From assembly GCA_903970165.1 (NCBI GenBank), contig CAJCHZ010000101.1, forward strand, positions 1 to 64,000: DNA of 64,000 nt, in the 5' to 3' direction. The DNA is from Betaproteobacteria bacterium (lineage in GTDB: Bacteria; Acidobacteriota; Terriglobia; Acidiferrales; UBA7541). The position numbers and the translations under genes were made by a program. Under the pieces are notes generated by a model. It did no database searches. It saw nothing but the letters and a program-made list of their open reading frames with translations, and had not been told where the DNA came from. Of this stretch, positions 8,366 through 15,764 are shown piece by piece. The first letter of the stretch is position 1; every line of letters starts with the position of its first letter.

Positions 8366-9910
8366 CTATTGCGCCGAGCGCGTCAGCGTGACGTAGGAGG
8401 ACAGGCTGTAATGTGCAGGCTCTTCGGTGGCTTCAGCATTGGCTTCGCCGGTGAGCTTGCCATTGCGTTGCCAGAGTTCGAGGTGCACGGAGTGATTGTG
8501 CATTTTGGCGTCGGGCGTCGGAATAGCAGCAGCGAAGCGGGCGTTGAGCATTTTGTCGTCCCACTGCGCGTCGTTGAGAAGAGTTTCAAGTTGGTCTCCT
8601 AGTTTGACGTGGATGTCGCCATCCGGTTGAAAAATGAGCGTTAGCGGGACAGTTCCCTGCCAGGTGCGCAGAGTTCCGGCCCAGGTGCCGACGAATTCCG
8701 GCGTGGGATGGTAGAGATTCTTCGGGGCTTCGGGAGGCTTGGCTTCGGCCGCGAGGGCTTTCCCGTAGCGCGGCACGAGCGCGCCGGTGATTTCGCGTTC
8801 GATTTCGGGTACGGCGCCAGTGCCGCTGGTGTTGGTGAGCACGACAACAGCGAGATCCTCATCGGGATAGAGACGCATCACGGTGCTGACGCCCGGCATA
8901 CCGCCGCTGTGGCCATACTCGAGCATGCCGTTCTTATCGCTGCCGTAGAACCCCAAGCCATAGAAAGTGTCTGCGTTCATGTGCGAGATGCCTTTGTGCA
9001 TGAGGTCAATGGTGGCGTCGTCGAGAATAGCTTCCTGTCCGGGGAGGTGATCTTTCAGGTGAAACATGGCGAAGCGGATGAGATCGTGAGCGCTGGAATA
9101 TATCGCAGACGCGCCGAGATGATCGAAGGTGTAGTACGGCAGCGGGTGCAGCTTGGAGTCATAGCGCGCGGCGGCGAAGTGCTCGAGGCCGGGGCCGATG
9201 CCGGAAGACGTGTGCGTCAGCCCAAGCGGAGCAAACACAAGCGTCTGCATGGCGTCGGCATAACTGAGGCTGGAAATTTGCGCGGCGATGTGGCCTAAAA
9301 TGCCGTAGCCGAGATTGGAATATTGGAAGCGTTCACCGGGAGCGTTCACCAGGTTGCCGTAACGAAGAATAGTGTCCTCCATCGGCGGCGCACGATAATT
9401 CTCGTTGTCGTAAAAAAATTGCCAGTGGAGCGGGAGGCCGGACGTGTGGCAGAGGATGGTGCGAATCGTGGCGGCAGAGGCATCGCCGGCAAGGCCGGTG
9501 AGCTTCGCGGCGCCAAGGTAATCGTTGGCGGGGGCGTCGAGATTGATCTTGCCCTTTTTGACCAGTTCCAGGATGGCGGTAGCGGTGAAGGGTTTGCTAA
9601 TGGAGGCCATCGAATACATGGTGTCGGAATTCGCAGGCTGGAGTTTTTCGCGGTCGGCCCAGCCGAAACCTTGCTCCCAAATGATTTTTCCGTGCTGGGC
9701 GACGGCCACGGACACGGAGGGCAGCTGATCTTTCTGGATGAGAGCGAGAATTTTTGCGCGTGCGGCGTCAAAGCGGGGATCGGCGGCTCCCGTGCTGTCG
9801 GACTGAACGGGCAACTGCGCGTGAGCCGAATGCGGAGCGACGGCCACAACACACAAGATGATCCAAAGGGTTACGGACGGGCGCGGGACACGCGCTGCGA
9901 ATTGGGCCAT
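8366..9910 (-). CDS. Secreted serine hydrolase, beta-lactamase/class C family
   Basis: 514 residues with an N-terminal signal peptide (LWIILCVVAVAPHSAHA). The penicillin-binding/class C beta-lactamase fold is marked by SxxK in SMASISKPFTA, YSN in FQYSNLGYGILG and an HSGG motif in YGHSGGMPG. A C-terminal ~100-residue beta domain (FVGTWAGTL...) is common in acidobacterial members. The family includes esterases, D-aminopeptidases and carboxypeptidases; resistance to beta-lactams should not be assumed. GGAGGG stands a few bases before the ATG. Monocistronic, with a short gap to the LytS gene that contains a REP-like hairpin. Confidence 0.85.
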   Translation of the reverse strand: MAQFAARVPRPSVTLWIILCVVAVAPHSAHAQLPVQSDSTGAADPRFDAARAKILALIQKDQLPSVSVAVAQHGKIIWEQGFGWADREKLQPANSDTMYSMASISKPFTATAILELVKKGKINLDAPANDYLGAAKLTGLAGDASAATIRTILCHTSGLPLHWQFFYDNENYRAPPMEDTILRYGNLVNAPGERFQYSNLGYGILGHIAAQISSLSYADAMQTLVFAPLGLTHTSSGIGPGLEHFAAARYDSKLHPLPYYTFDHLGASAIYSSAHDLIRFAMFHLKDHLPGQEAILDDATIDLMHKGISHMNADTFYGLGFYGSDKNGMLEYGHSGGMPGVSTVMRLYPDEDLAVVVLTNTSGTGAVPEIEREITGALVPRYGKALAAEAKPPEAPKNLYHPTPEFVGTWAGTLRTWQGTVPLTLIFQPDGDIHVKLGDQLETLLNDAQWDDKMLNARFAAAIPTPDAKMHNHSVHLELWQRNGKLTGEANAEATEEPAHYSLSSYVTLTRSAQ

Positions 9911-10012
9911 GATTCCCTCCGAGACAGATTTGTAGCGGGCTACGATAACTCAATAGTGGAAAAGTGCAACAAATGTTTCCTGGTGTAATTTTGAAAGTGG
10001 AACTTTGAAGAT

Positions 10013-10038
10013 GGGGCGGGCTGAAACCCGCTCCCACA
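10013..10038. repeat. REP-like extragenic palindrome
   Basis: GCGGG and CCCGC arms enclose CTGAAA within a GGGCGGG...CTCCCACA context, about 15 bp past the stop of the LytS-type kinase gene. It resembles the TGTGGGAGCGGGTTTC-type REP units known from other bacteria (read on the minus strand). No U-tract follows, so it is not a standard terminator. Only one copy was seen here. Confidence 0.4.
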
Positions 10039-10052
10039 TTTCTTCCTGCGGG

Positions 10053-11372
10053 CTATCCGACGGTCTGCATGGTGGAGACTAATTCGGGGATTTCGATTTT
10101 GATCAGCGTGCCTTGGCCGGTGCGGCTTTCGATTTGCAATTGAAAATCGGTGCCGTAGAGGACGCGGAGGCGCTCGCGCACGTTGCTCAGGCCGATGCCT
10201 TCGACATAGACATGCGGCATTTTTTCTTCGGATATGCCGACGCCGTTGTCTTCGATTTCAATGTGCAGGCGGCCGTCGCGGTTTACGGTGCGCAATTGGA
10301 TTTTGCCGCCGTCGAGTTTTGGCGCGAGGCCGTGCTTCAGGCAATTTTCGACGATGGGTTGCAACAACATGCTGGGTACGAAGGCTTCGAGTGTTTCTTC
10401 GTCAATGTCCTTGACGATGTCGAGGTTGTCGCGGCCAAAGCGGGCGACTTCGATATCGAGGTAATCGTCGATAAACTCAATTTCTTCGCGCAGCGGGACG
10501 AAGGTTTCGTGCTTGCGAAGAAGGCGGCGCAGGATGTTGCTGAGTTTTAGCACGACCCCGCGCGCGTTGTCAGGATCGAAACGAATGAGCGCGGAAACGG
10601 TGTTCAGAGTATTGAACAGGAAGTGCGGGTTGATTTGTCGCGAAAGCGCGTCCATGCGGGCTTTCAGCAGGAGCTGCTGATGGCGCTCGAGGTTCATCTC
10701 GATGCGCGTGTTGTTCCAGATTTTCAGCGGTGCGGCCACGGACATAAGCGTGGCGATGACCGTCAGTGCCAGCCACCAGTCCCACTGTGCGTGAATGGCG
10801 AAGAGCCACTTCGGCTTGGTGGCCTGCACGAGCGCGACGCGGCCCAGTTCGAGCAGAACGCATGCGGCCAGTGGGGCCATTTCCCAGGACAGTTGCGCTT
10901 TTTTCAAAAGGCGGACGACGGCTCTTGGAATGTTGAGAAAAGTGAACGGGCCAAAGTTCCACAGGTCCTCTTTGTTGGGGATAGCCTGGCGAATCAAGCC
11001 CCCAAGCAAGCCTGCCGTCGAAGCAGCGGGCATGGCCAGCCATTCGTGCGAAATAAGCGCAGGAATGGTGATGATGGCGCCGCCGATTGGTCCCACGACG
11101 CGGCCGCCAAGCAGACCCATCAGGAACGCGCCTTCGAGCGACAGATCAGCAAAGTGGTACGGAGAACCAACGAGACGCAGCGTCACGCCGAGAATGAGCG
11201 GCGGTGTCATGAACAACATCAACTTTAGCTTTTGGTCGGGGTCGCGCTCTTCGGTGAAAAGCACGCGACGGAACGTGTTCCAGCGCGCGAGGAGCGCGGC
11301 TATCGAAGCAGCCACGCCCACCTTCAGCAACAGGGTGAATAGGAGATCGCGCACGGCTGTGGCCTTGTCCAT
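10053..11372 (-). CDS. LytS-type membrane sensor histidine kinase
   Basis: 439 residues. The first ~200 contain several hydrophobic segments with the 5TMR_LYT pattern (FLMGLLGGRVVGPIGGAIITIPAL). A linker leads to the His_kinase domain with QINPHFLFNTLNTVSALI (phospho-histidine ~250) and then a GHKL ATPase with IVENCLKHGL (N box) and IEDNGVGI and GLSNVRERL. Such kinases signal about the envelope or small metabolites and pair with LytR-type regulators. No response regulator is adjacent, so the kinase is an orphan locally. The ligand is unknown. Confidence 0.88.
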   Translation of the reverse strand: MDKATAVRDLLFTLLLKVGVAASIAALLARWNTFRRVLFTEERDPDQKLKLMLFMTPPLILGVTLRLVGSPYHFADLSLEGAFLMGLLGGRVVGPIGGAIITIPALISHEWLAMPAASTAGLLGGLIRQAIPNKEDLWNFGPFTFLNIPRAVVRLLKKAQLSWEMAPLAACVLLELGRVALVQATKPKWLFAIHAQWDWWLALTVIATLMSVAAPLKIWNNTRIEMNLERHQQLLLKARMDALSRQINPHFLFNTLNTVSALIRFDPDNARGVVLKLSNILRRLLRKHETFVPLREEIEFIDDYLDIEVARFGRDNLDIVKDIDEETLEAFVPSMLLQPIVENCLKHGLAPKLDGGKIQLRTVNRDGRLHIEIEDNGVGISEEKMPHVYVEGIGLSNVRERLRVLYGTDFQLQIESRTGQGTLIKIEIPELVSTMQTVG

Positions 11373-11585
11373 TGTTCGTTTGCGGAGGCGCCTTGGCTTA
11401 CGCTAGCCAATCGCAGAGGGGATGTAAAGCAGGTTATTCGCCGGAATTTCACGCAAAATCGTGTTGAGCCGCTCCGGGCAATTTCATAGACTTCCGGTAT
11501 GCCCTACTAAATTTCATTTACCAAGAAATTTGCGCTGGAGAAAACAGACATTTACTTCAACGAGTCTTGCTGGGGCGGGGATTCC

Positions 11586-11879
11586 GTGCGTGATGTGCTC
11601 CTGCCGCTCATAGCTGGGAAATATGAAGACGCGGACACCAATCAGGAAGACTGGGGATGGTTCATCTGGTTTCGGAAGGGCACAGAGCATTTAGGGATTG
11701 ATATCTGCTGCGACGATCCCGGAAGAGGCGAATTCCGGATTCGGCTGAATTCCCGAAAGAAGAAGTTCTGGTTTTTTTATAGGGATGATGTCGACACCCC
11801 GGAGTTGGAGACCATTCGCGACCTGGTCTGCAGCAAGATTCAGGATTGGGCCCGCAACTGCACGGCCGAACATCTCTAG
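11586..11879 (+). CDS. Conserved hypothetical small protein, possibly broken at its 5' end
   Basis: 97 residues from GTG 11586, soluble, rich in Trp and acidic residues (NQEDWGWFIWFRKG, IDICCDDPGRGEFRIRLN). The same frame is open upstream back to TAA at 11508-11510, which follows ATG CCC TAC at 11499. The upstream part reads ISFTKKFALEKTDIYFNES, which looks like genuine coding sequence. The original start may thus have been ATG 11499 with a later nonsense mutation, or a non-standard start may be used. Function unknown. Confidence 0.5.
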   Translation: MRDVLLPLIAGKYEDADTNQEDWGWFIWFRKGTEHLGIDICCDDPGRGEFRIRLNSRKKKFWFFYRDDVDTPELETIRDLVCSKIQDWARNCTAEHL

Positions 11880-11912
11880 CGCCAGAGTCGGTCCTGTTAT
11901 ACTTCTCCTTGC

Positions 11913-12575
11913 ATGGCGCAAAAAACAACTCCAGGAAAGTTCCTCCGCTCAAAGCGCAAGGATTCCACAAAGAAAGTTCTCGACGATGTGCGGCTCATCG
12001 CGCACGCTGCTTTGCCGACGCGTTTTGGAAAGTTCACGATTCATGGATTCAAGGGCCAGGGTGCGAACGAAGAGGCCATTGCGCTTGTGCGTGGCAAGTT
12101 GAACGGGAAAAAGGCGCCGCTCGTGCGTGTGCACTCGCAATGCCTGACCGGAGACGTGCTCGCTTCGCTGCGCTGCGATTGCCGTGCACAGCTTGAACTT
12201 TCGCTGAAAAAAATAGGGCAGGCTGGGTCTGGAATACTTTTGTATTTGCCGCAGGAGGGGCGCGGGATCGGACTCATGAACAAGCTGCGCGCTTATCAGC
12301 TGCAGGACGGGGGGATGGATACCGTCGAAGCGAACGAAACGCTAGGGTTTGCTGCGGACGCACGCGACTACGATTTTTCCGCGCAAATCCTCAAGAAGCT
12401 CGGCGCGAGAAAAATCCGCCTGCTTTCAAACAACCCGGAGAAAGTGCGGCAACTGGAACAGTCCGGGATTCGCGTGGTGCAGCGAGTTCCCTGCCAGCCG
12501 CGCATTTCGAAGATTTCCCGCGCTTACCTGCAAACAAAAAAAAGCAAGATGGGACACTTGCTCGACGGGTTGTAA
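11913..12575 (+). CDS. ribA: GTP cyclohydrolase II (riboflavin biosynthesis)
   Basis: 220 residues converting GTP to the diaminopyrimidine precursor of riboflavin. Hallmarks are the zinc and substrate site VHSQCLTGDVLASLRCDCR (three Cys), YLPQEGRGIGL and LLSNNPEKV near the end. There is no fused RibB domain, so this is the single-function form. No Shine-Dalgarno precedes the ATG at 11913; instead TATACT ends about 11 bases upstream, suggesting a very short leader. The stop lies 2 bp from the convergent thiS stop. Confidence 0.93.
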   Translation: MAQKTTPGKFLRSKRKDSTKKVLDDVRLIAHAALPTRFGKFTIHGFKGQGANEEAIALVRGKLNGKKAPLVRVHSQCLTGDVLASLRCDCRAQLELSLKKIGQAGSGILLYLPQEGRGIGLMNKLRAYQLQDGGMDTVEANETLGFAADARDYDFSAQILKKLGARKIRLLSNNPEKVRQLEQSGIRVVQRVPCQPRISKISRAYLQTKKSKMGHLLDGL

Positions 12576-12577
12576 GA

Positions 12578-12811
12578 CTAGCCGCCACCGACGAATTGAA
12601 CAATTTCGTAGCGGTCGCCGGATTCCACCACCGTTTGCGCCCAGACAGGACGCGGAAGAATTTCCAGGTTGCGCTCGATGGCCACGCGGCCGGAGTCCAG
12701 CCCAAGAGCCAGCAACAAATCGGTCACCACCGCGCCGGGTTTCGCTTCCTGCTTTTCTCCATTCACGGTGATGGAGATTCCAATTTGCGTTGTTTTTTCC
12801 AAATCAGACAT
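12578..12811 (-). CDS. thiS: ThiS-like sulfur carrier protein
   Basis: 77-residue beta-grasp protein with SITVNGEKQEAKPGAVVTDL, the ThiS family N-terminal strand pair, and the C-terminal GGG tail (IVQFVGGG) needed for adenylation and thiocarboxylate formation in thiazole synthesis. AGGAAGGA lies directly before the ATG. No thiG, thiF or thiO is nearby, so assignment to thiamine synthesis rests on family only; a MoaD-like or other sulfur-carrier role is possible. Confidence 0.8.
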   Translation of the reverse strand: MSDLEKTTQIGISITVNGEKQEAKPGAVVTDLLLALGLDSGRVAIERNLEILPRPVWAQTVVESGDRYEIVQFVGGG

Positions 12812-12830
12812 TCCTTCCTGCTTCTCAGTT

Positions 12831-13511
12831 TCAGACAGTGGGTACGCGTGACCTTGCGCGCAGCTGAAATTTCAGCTGGGCCTTGGCATTGGCGTGCTCG
12901 GTTTCGATGACCAGCGCAGACTCGGTTGCCGGAAGTTGTGCTACTTCGAATTCGAGTTGCGCGTGGCCATCCGCGCCCGTGACTGCACTGAATCGGCGGG
13001 CGTCGGCAGAGCCTTCGATGTGCGCGACGACCGTGGCTCCGGCGACGGCGAATCCATCTTGCTTCTGCCGCACCACAACTTGCAAGTTCGCGCGCTTGCC
13101 GGACAGCCAGTTTCTGGAGTTGAGTAGTTCAACGCAAATGGGAAGGGCATGCAAACCATTCACATTTGCAAACGCAGCGGCTGTGCCTGCGGGATTTGCG
13201 GCACCGGGCTTTCGTGCCGGGTCCGCAGCTTCCTCTTTGCCAGGCAGAAGGGGCGAAGTCAGTTGCAAAGCGCCGGAGCGGATATCTTCGGTGACGGCAC
13301 GATGCTGCTCGTCAATGCGCTTTCTTAGAATTTCCTCATGTCCGCCATCGAGCGGCACCAAATCCAGATAATTATTCGTTCGACGATGCAGCACGCGCCC
13401 ACGGCAGTAAACGGTGGTGTCAATCAGAGCGCTGGGCGTGCCGCGATCCTCGGTCTGAACGTGATAGACCGTGCCTCCTACCTTCACATCGGTGTTGTGC
13501 CCGAAGAGCAT
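12831..13511 (-). CDS. Conserved hypothetical protein
   Basis: About 226 residues from ATG 13511; a TTG at 13538 would add nine. The N terminus (MLFGHNTDVKVGGTVYHVQT) is a compact beta-rich module, followed by TTVYCRGRVLHRRTNNYLDL and a helical stretch. After a Pro/Ala-rich linker a C-terminal beta region (VVRQKQDGFAVAGATVVAHI) resembles an immunoglobulin-like fold. No signal peptide or enzyme motif is visible. It is transcribed away from nuoA and shares a 118-bp intergenic region with it. Function unknown. Confidence 0.65.
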   Translation of the reverse strand: MLFGHNTDVKVGGTVYHVQTEDRGTPSALIDTTVYCRGRVLHRRTNNYLDLVPLDGGHEEILRKRIDEQHRAVTEDIRSGALQLTSPLLPGKEEAADPARKPGAANPAGTAAAFANVNGLHALPICVELLNSRNWLSGKRANLQVVVRQKQDGFAVAGATVVAHIEGSADARRFSAVTGADGHAQLEFEVAQLPATESALVIETEHANAKAQLKFQLRARSRVPTV

Positions 13512-13588
13512 GGACTCGTCCAATCCTTCGCCCGGCAAACAGGCCGGAACCTTATCAATTGCTACCCGAAGTATTTTTCTCGCGCCAT

Positions 13589-13617
13589 TTGACCGACTGC
13601 ATTTGAATAGATATTAT
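13589..13617 (+). promoter_or_regulatory. Sigma-70-type promoter of the nuo operon
   Basis: TTGACC at 13589-13594 and TATTAT at 13612-13617 are separated by exactly 17 bp. The predicted transcription start (~13624) is only about six bases before the nuoA ATG, so the operon mRNA would be almost leaderless, consistent with no Shine-Dalgarno before nuoA. Confidence 0.75.
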
Positions 13618-13629
13618 AGCGCTTCGCCC

Positions 13630-14025
13630 ATGACCGAATCAGGCTTACAAGCGTACGCTCCGCTTCTTATACACCTGCTCATTGCTTCGGCTTTAGCCGG
13701 GGCTTTGACGGCAGCCTCGGTGCTGGTGGGATGGCGCCGGCCAAACCGCGCGAAACAGCAGGCCTACGAATGCGGCATGGAGCCGACAGGCGACGCGCGA
13801 GAGCCCTTTTCCGTTAAATTTTATTTGGTTGCGATGGTTTTCATATTGTTCGATGTGGAAGCCATCTTTTTGTATCCGTGGGCGTACATTTACCGGGACT
13901 TGATCAAGCTTGGTCCAAGTGTCGGTTTGTATGGGTTCGCAGAGATGATGGTCTATATCGCCATACTCCTGGTCGGTTACTTCTATCTTTGGAAAAAGGG
14001 CGCGCTCGACTGGCACAAGTACTAA
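13630..14025 (+). CDS. nuoA: NADH-quinone oxidoreductase subunit A
   Basis: 131-residue membrane subunit of complex I with three hydrophobic helices. YECGMEPTGDAREPFSVKFY is the conserved cytoplasmic loop with the family Cys, and FILFDVEAIFLYPWA the second helix. The ATG at 13630 gives the normal family length; reading further upstream would cross the promoter. It is the first gene of an eleven-gene operon and is followed directly by nuoC, not by the expected nuoB. Confidence 0.95.
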   Translation: MTESGLQAYAPLLIHLLIASALAGALTAASVLVGWRRPNRAKQQAYECGMEPTGDAREPFSVKFYLVAMVFILFDVEAIFLYPWAYIYRDLIKLGPSVGLYGFAEMMVYIAILLVGYFYLWKKGALDWHKY

Positions 14026-14049
14026 GCTGCGTCTGAGGGCTTCGAACCG

Positions 14050-14568
14050 GTGACTGAGAATACCAGCCAAAATGCTAATGTTGTGGTCGAGCACCTGCGT
14101 GCGTGGAATCCCAACGCGATTGAGGAAGTGATGGAGTTTCGCGGGGAGACGACGATCGTTCTGCCGCGCAAGATTTTGCGAGGCGTCGCGGAGCGGTGCC
14201 GCGAAGACGCCGCGCTTCGCTTTGACCTGCTGACCGACGCCACCTGCGTGGACCGTTACCCGCATGAACCGCGTTATGAATTGAACTACCACCTGGTTTC
14301 CATTCCCCGCAAAGACAAAATTCGCCTGAAAGTACGGCTGTCGGGAGCGGATCCCGTCGTGGACACGCTGTGCCCCGTCTGGCCGGGCGCCAACTGGCTG
14401 GAGCGCGAGATTTTTGACTTGATGGGGATACGATTTACCGGTCATCCGGATTTGCGCCGTGTCCTTCTCCCCGACGATTTCGAAGGACATCCCCTGCGCA
14501 AGGATTATCCGGTGGAAGGTTATCGGGACGTGCCCATGGTTCCAGGGTTCAGAAAGAGTTCCGTATGA
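14050..14568 (+). CDS. nuoC: NADH-quinone oxidoreductase subunit C
   Basis: 172 residues of the peripheral arm (30-kDa subunit). Family signature HEPRYELNYHLVSI with LSGADPVVDTLCPVWPGANWLEREIFDLMGI is clear, ending FEGHPLRKDYPVEGYRDVP. GTG start at 14050, 24 bp after nuoA. It overlaps nuoD by ATGA. Here nuoC and nuoD are separate genes, unlike the fused form of enterobacteria. Confidence 0.95.
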   Translation: MTENTSQNANVVVEHLRAWNPNAIEEVMEFRGETTIVLPRKILRGVAERCREDAALRFDLLTDATCVDRYPHEPRYELNYHLVSIPRKDKIRLKVRLSGADPVVDTLCPVWPGANWLEREIFDLMGIRFTGHPDLRRVLLPDDFEGHPLRKDYPVEGYRDVPMVPGFRKSSV

Positions 14569-15761
14569 CAACGGTCGAGACTGCTGCTGGCGCAACAAAA
14601 ACGATGGTGCTGAACATGGGTCCGCAGCACCCTTCGACCCATGGCGTTCTACGTGTGCTTCTTGAACTGGATGGCGAGACCGTCGTCAGTGCGATCCCCG
14701 ATCTCGGCTACCTCCACACCGGCATCGAAAAAAGCTGCGAGGACAAAACGTATTCGCAAGCGATCACCTTGACCGACCGGATGGACTACCTGAATCCGCT
14801 CGGCAACAACCTCGTTTATTGCCTCGCCGTGGAAAAACTGCTGGGTCTGGAAATTCCGAAGCGCGCGCAATATGTGCGGGTGATGATGGTCGAACTGCAA
14901 CGCATATCGTCTCATCTGGTATGGCTTGGCACGCATGCCATCGACATGGGCGCGATGTCCGTTTTTCTTTACTGCTTCCGCGAGCGCGAAGAAATCCTGA
15001 AAATTTTCGAATTGTTTGCCGGGCAGCGCATGATGACCAGCTACATCCGTATCGGCGGCCTTGCGCTGGAACCACCGGCGGGCTGGCGCGCGGTCGTCGA
15101 CCGCTTGCTGAAAATGATGCCCAGCCGCATTGATGAGTACGAATCCCTGCTTACGGGAAATCGCATCTGGATGGGCCGTTTGAAGGGTGTCGGTTACATT
15201 TCGCCGGAAGATGCCGTGGCCCTGAGCATGACCGGTCCAACGCTGCGCGCCGCGGGAATTCCCTACGACAACCGCAAAGTGTTCCCCTATTCAAGCTATG
15301 ACGAGTTTGAGTTTGACGTTCCCACCCGGACGGAGTCCGATTGTTTCGCACGCTACCTCGTTCGCGTTCTCGAAATGCGCGAGAGCTTGAAGATTGTGCG
15401 CCAGGCAATGAACAAGATCACCGAGGACGGGCCCTTCAAGGCGGAAGCTCCCGGCATTATTCCTCCCGCGCGCGAAAAGATGAAAACGGAGATGGAAGCG
15501 CTCATCTACCACTTCAAGATTTTCACCGAAGGGTTTTCGCCCGCTCCCGGAGAGGTTTTCGTCACCGTCGAATCGCCGAGAGGCGAATTGGGCTGCTTTG
15601 TGGCCAGCGATGGATCGCCGAAGCCGTTGCGCGTGCATTTCCGCTCGCCTTCCTATATTAATTTGCAGGCTTTGCCGAAACTCACGACCGGCCAGCTCAT
15701 ATCCGACGTGGTCGCGTGTATCGGGACAATTGACATCGTACTGGGAGACGTGGACCGCTAA
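14565..15761 (+). CDS. nuoD: NADH-quinone oxidoreductase subunit D
   Basis: 398 residues, the 49-kDa subunit that forms the quinone-binding cavity with NuoB. NMGPQHPSTHGVLRVLLELDGE near the N terminus is diagnostic, and the C terminus SDVVACIGTIDIVLGDVDR is canonical. It starts within the nuoC stop (4-bp overlap), implying translational coupling. Its structural partner NuoB is not encoded in this operon. Confidence 0.95.
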   Translation: MTTVETAAGATKTMVLNMGPQHPSTHGVLRVLLELDGETVVSAIPDLGYLHTGIEKSCEDKTYSQAITLTDRMDYLNPLGNNLVYCLAVEKLLGLEIPKRAQYVRVMMVELQRISSHLVWLGTHAIDMGAMSVFLYCFREREEILKIFELFAGQRMMTSYIRIGGLALEPPAGWRAVVDRLLKMMPSRIDEYESLLTGNRIWMGRLKGVGYISPEDAVALSMTGPTLRAAGIPYDNRKVFPYSSYDEFEFDVPTRTESDCFARYLVRVLEMRESLKIVRQAMNKITEDGPFKAEAPGIIPPAREKMKTEMEALIYHFKIFTEGFSPAPGEVFVTVESPRGELGCFVASDGSPKPLRVHFRSPSYINLQALPKLTTGQLISDVVACIGTIDIVLGDVDR

Positions 15762-15764
15762 CTC

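Noticed and set aside
8366..9910. Beta-lactamase-family gene considered as an antibiotic resistance gene
   Set aside because: SxxK/YxN alone fits many esterases and peptidases; the extra C-terminal domain and lack of AmpC-specific context do not support resistance.
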